Below, one piece after another: positions 56,211-59,891 of a DNA stretch of 59,891 nucleotides. The notes below the pieces were generated by a model. It ran no database searches, was not told where the DNA came from, and saw nothing but the letters and a program-made list of their open reading frames with translations. Every line of letters starts with the position of its first letter. Position 1 is the stretch's first letter. Origin of the DNA: Clostridium psychrophilum (GTDB lineage Bacteria > Bacillota > Clostridia > Clostridiales > Clostridiaceae); assembly GCF_018861705.1 (NCBI RefSeq), contig NZ_JAHLEC010000009.1, forward strand, positions 1-59,891, in the 5' to 3' direction. The position numbers and the translations under genes are program-made.

Positions 56211-56320
56211 CTTATCCAGAGCGGCAGAGGGACTGGCCCGATGATGCCCGACAACCAGCATTCTTTTATGAATGCAATGGTGTCAATTCCATCAGATTGT
56301 ATAATCTGAAAGATAAGGAC
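56211..56320 (+). promoter_or_regulatory. SAM-I (S-box) riboswitch
   Basis: CTTATC (56211-56216) pairs with GATAAG (56312-56317) as P1. Between them are the S-box blocks AGAGCGGCAGAGGGA, CCCGATGATGCCCG (P2), GACAACCAGC and AATGGTGTCAATTCC. This is an S-adenosylmethionine-binding leader controlling metY-metA: with SAM bound, the downstream terminator forms. Confidence 0.97.
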
Positions 56321-56367
56321 GATAGCATATTTTATTATACAATTTTATTGTTTATTAAAGTTAAACG

Positions 56368-56402
56368 TGCTGCTTTCCTTATAGGAAGGTCGCTTTTTTT
56401 TT
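56368..56402 (+). terminator. Expression-platform terminator of the SAM-I riboswitch
   Basis: GCTGCTTTCCT and AGGAAGGTCGC form an imperfect stem followed by a run of ten T, between the riboswitch and metY. Confidence 0.85.
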
Positions 56403-56495
56403 ACCTATATAAATGCATTATCACATTTTGTGACTGTTTCAGCAATAAACTATCAATATTTTTAATATTTTCCCCAAAATACAAAAATAGAATAA

Positions 56496-57797
<1,302 letters not shown>

Positions 57798-57819
57798 TTA
57801 CAAAGGAAGGATGATCTAA

Positions 57820-58737
57820 ATGCCAATAAAAATACCAGACAATCTTCCAGCCTTTAAAACTTTAAATAAGGAAAATATTTTTACTATTACAGAGGACTGT
57901 GCATTTCACCAAGATATTCGTCCTTTAAAAATTATTATTTTAAACCTTATGCCTACAAAAATTGATACAGAGACGCAACTTCTAAGACTGCTTGGAAACT
58001 CTCCACTTCAAATTGATGTAGTGCTTCTTCACCCTAAAAGCCATGCTAGTAAAAATATATCTGAAGAACATTTAATTAAATTTTATAATACTTTTGATGA
58101 AATAAAAGATTTGAGATTTGATGGGATGATAATAACAGGGGCTCCAATTGAGAACCTTGCTTTTGAAGAAGTAGATTACTGGGAAGAACTTGAAGAAATT
58201 ATGCAGTGGAGTGTACGAAATGTATACTCTACGTTGCATATTTGCTGGGGTGCTCAGGCAGGGCTTCATTACCATTACGGATTACAAAAACATAAATTAG
58301 ATAACAAAATGTTTGGTGTGTTTAAACATAAAATAACAAAACAAAACACTAAGCTTTTAAGTGAATTTGATGATGAATTTTATGTTCCACATTCAAGGTT
58401 TACTGAAATAAGAAAATCTGATATTGATAAAATAAATGAACTTGAGATAATATCAGAATCTGATGAATCAGGAATTTACATTGTATCTGCAAAAAAAGGA
58501 CGTCAAATTTTTGTAACTGGACATTCAGAATATGATCCATTAACGTTAAAAAAAGAATATGACAGAGATATAGCAAATGGAATAGATAGAAATGTTCCAA
58601 AAAATTATTATCCCAATGATGATCCAACTAAAACGCCTGTTGTAAAATGGCGAGGTCATGCAAGTTTGCTTTTCTCAAATTGGTTAAACTATTATGTATA
58701 CCAAGAAACGCCTTACAATTTAATATATCTAGAATAG
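57820..58737 (+). CDS. metA: Homoserine O-acyltransferase MetA
   Basis: A 305-residue enzyme that acylates homoserine. Catalytic Cys lies in HICWGAQAG near 142, His in [10 protein letters not shown] near 235, with [20 protein letters not shown] at the N-terminus. This family uses succinyl- or acetyl-CoA; pairing with an O-acetylhomoserine sulfhydrylase suggests acetyl-CoA, but the residue that decides was not checked. GGAAGG precedes the ATG. With metY it makes homocysteine directly. Confidence 0.94.
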   Translation: MPIKIPDNLPAFKTLNKENIFTITEDCAFHQDIRPLKIIILNLMPTKIDTETQLLRLLGNSPLQIDVVLLHPKSHASKNISEEHLIKFYNTFDEIKDLRFDGMIITGAPIENLAFEEVDYWEELEEIMQWSVRNVYSTLHICWGAQAGLHYHYGLQKHKLDNKMFGVFKHKITKQNTKLLSEFDDEFYVPHSRFTEIRKSDIDKINELEIISESDESGIYIVSAKKGRQIFVTGHSEYDPLTLKKEYDRDIANGIDRNVPKNYYPNDDPTKTPVVKWRGHASLLFSNWLNYYVYQETPYNLIYLE

Positions 58738-58744
58738 TATGTAT

Positions 58745-58783
58745 AAAAACTACTGATAATATATTTATGTCAGTAGTTTTTAT
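58745..58783 (+). terminator. Terminator of metY-metA
   Basis: AAAAACTACTGA and TCAGTAGTTTTT form a perfect stem followed by T. Confidence 0.85.
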
Positions 58784-58798
58784 ATATTGTATTTATTA

Positions 58799-58898
58799 TC
58801 AATTAGTTTGTTTAATACCTTCTTCTGCTTCTATAAGTTGGATTGCGTGCCCATGCTAAAAATCAATAAAATATAAAGGCGCTTCCCATTTAATTAAG
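58799..58898 (-). other. Possible gene remnant behind nitroreductase
   Basis: On the minus strand AAAGGAGG (near 58905-58912) stands behind the nitroreductase stop, as if a second gene began there. The frame behind reads KWEAPLYFIDF, then TAG, then HGHAIQLIEAEEGIKQTN and TGA. It looks like protein with one stop. The ATG nearest the ribosome site is in another frame and runs only eight codons. A decayed second gene is possible, chance also. Confidence 0.3.
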
Positions 58899-58924
58899 AA
58901 ACCTCCTTTATAACTAAAATATTA

Positions 58925-59539
58925 TTAAACTTCTTTAACTATCTCATCGTACCCTCTTCTATAAGCTCTTGGGTAAAGTGTATTACTCTCATCTAAGTGA
59001 CCAAGTGAAATTAACATAACTACAGTCTTATTTTCATCAAGTTCAAATTCTTTTCGTACACCCTCGAAATCCATACCACTCATTGCATGAGAATCGACTC
59101 CAAGGCTCTTAGCCGCATACATTATAGACATAGCGAGTAATCCTGCATTACTTTCAGCAAACTTTAATTTGTTTTCATTAGATGTACCATATAACCCAGC
59201 TGCCATTCCTTGTGTACCTGCTAATTTTTCTTTATCTCCACCCATTAACTTTAACATGTCTTTCCATGTAGGGTTTGATGCTTCATATCCTGTTTTATTA
59301 CCTACTATAATTAAAGTAACCGGAGCCTCTAGTATCTTAGGCTGAGCTGCAAATTTATGCAATCTTTCTTTTCCCTCTTTAGATTTTACTGCTATAATCT
59401 CCCAAGGTTGAAGATTAAATGCTGATGGTGCGAGTACTGCAAGGTTTATTATATCTTTAAGTAATGCATCATCTATCCCTTTATTAGTGTCAAAAAAATT
59501 AATTGCTCTTCTACTTTCATAAACTTCTCTTAAATTCAT
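58925..59539 (-). CDS. Nitroreductase family FMN oxidoreductase
   Basis: A 204-residue FMN-dependent oxidoreductase. RRAINFFDTNKG at 10-21 and LAPSAFNLQPWEIIAV near 36-51 bind flavin, AAKSLGVDSHAMSGM near 143 is the usual mid-block, and the ending MLISLGHLDES is typical. It acts on nitro or quinone compounds with NAD(P)H; natural substrate unknown. GGGGAG precedes the ATG. Confidence 0.92.
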   Translation of the reverse strand: MNLREVYESRRAINFFDTNKGIDDALLKDIINLAVLAPSAFNLQPWEIIAVKSKEGKERLHKFAAQPKILEAPVTLIIVGNKTGYEASNPTWKDMLKLMGGDKEKLAGTQGMAAGLYGTSNENKLKFAESNAGLLAMSIMYAAKSLGVDSHAMSGMDFEGVRKEFELDENKTVVMLISLGHLDESNTLYPRAYRRGYDEIVKEV

Positions 59540-59891
59540 TTAAATACACTCCCCAATTTTCTTAAATTTTATTATTGTTTGTTAATAATTATTATTAACT
59601 ACTTTATGTTATTATAATACTAGTTATACCTTACATATGTGAAGTAAATTTATATTATTCTACCTAACAATCTCATATATATAATATACAAAAGACATCA
59701 TTCCATTATATACTAAATTTATATATTAATGACTATTATTTACTAATTGCTTTTCTAAATACAGTTTTAATTAATTATATCTGTCAACTGAATTTGAAAA
59801 TGTCCCAAAAAGTTTTAATTATTAGCACCAGCAATAGCTGGTGCTTTATTACGTTTTTAACCTATTTTGGGGTATAGCAAACACATCTTAA
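59540..59891. other. Right-edge stretch, possible insertion element end
   Basis: It holds a terminator at 59824-59850 and, at 59785-59815, TGTCAACTGAATTTGAAAAT followed by GTCCCA, which resembles the terminal repeats of IS21-type elements as I recall them. No transposase gene is visible before the window ends. Weak. Confidence 0.3.
59824..59850. terminator. Orphan terminator-like hairpin
   Basis: AGCACCAGC and GCTGGTGCT form a perfect 9-bp stem with an AATA loop, followed by TTTATTACGTTTTT. No gene in the window ends at it. Confidence 0.6.

Overview
The window is AT-rich DNA (roughly 28-30 % GC by eye, not computed). Its gene set fits an anaerobic, spore-forming, motile Clostridium sensu stricto: clostridial 2[4Fe-4S] ferredoxin, ClpS-ClpA, CBO0543-type membrane protein, T-box and SAM-I leaders, GerQ-like protein and strong GGAGG ribosome sites. 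It looks chromosomal. I see no rRNA, tRNA, CRISPR array, prophage or complete insertion sequence. The species cannot be named from sequence alone.

Layout. 0-8.7 kb: small helical protein, MATE exporter, CBO0543 membrane protein, rhodanese, MscL, NlpC/P60 cell-wall hydrolase, Ser/Thr kinase, GerQ-like protein, cyclophilin lipoprotein, mannose-6-phosphate isomerase. 9-15.7 kb: cysS, PAP2 phosphatase, SDR reductase, transketolase. 15.8-22.1 kb: a hexitol PTS operon on the minus strand (mtlR, mtlA IICBA, a fruK-like kinase broken by an in-frame TGA, a SorE-like zinc dehydrogenase) with no mtlD. 22.7-28.9 kb: ferredoxin, two YitT paralogues around asnS with its T-box, an MBL hydrolase and a VOC protein. 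29.2-33.5 kb: motAB and clpS-clpA. 34-37.3 kb: QueG-like Fe-S protein and proBA. 37.7-41.2 kb: small proteins and cstA, with the decayed remains of a LytS/LytTR two-component system just upstream of cstA. 41.4-47.2 kb: DnaQ-like exonuclease, thioesterase, M29 aminopeptidase and a marR-MFS exporter unit with two palindromic operators. 47.4-53.2 kb: a protein that is one-third methionine, an acetyltransferase, a PLP-fold/GNAT fusion with an attenuator-like leader divergent from a YjeM-type transporter, a YbaK deacylase and a Cys/Met-rich small protein. 53.4-59.9 kb: ABC exporter, a second YbaK, a SAM-I riboswitch controlling metY-metA, and a nitroreductase.

Most genes are single units or two- to four-gene operons separated by strong intrinsic terminators, many of them shared between convergent genes. 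Several genes were placed on starts chosen from Shine-Dalgarno position, and five small genes (ferredoxin, zinc ribbon and three peptides of 37-59 residues) were found by reading the intergenic DNA. The most notable items are the non-canonical mannitol operon with its nonsense-mutated kinase, the LytS/LytTR relic, the methionine-rich protein, the attenuated PLP-GNAT fusion and the marR operator pair. No clear large undescribed system was found.
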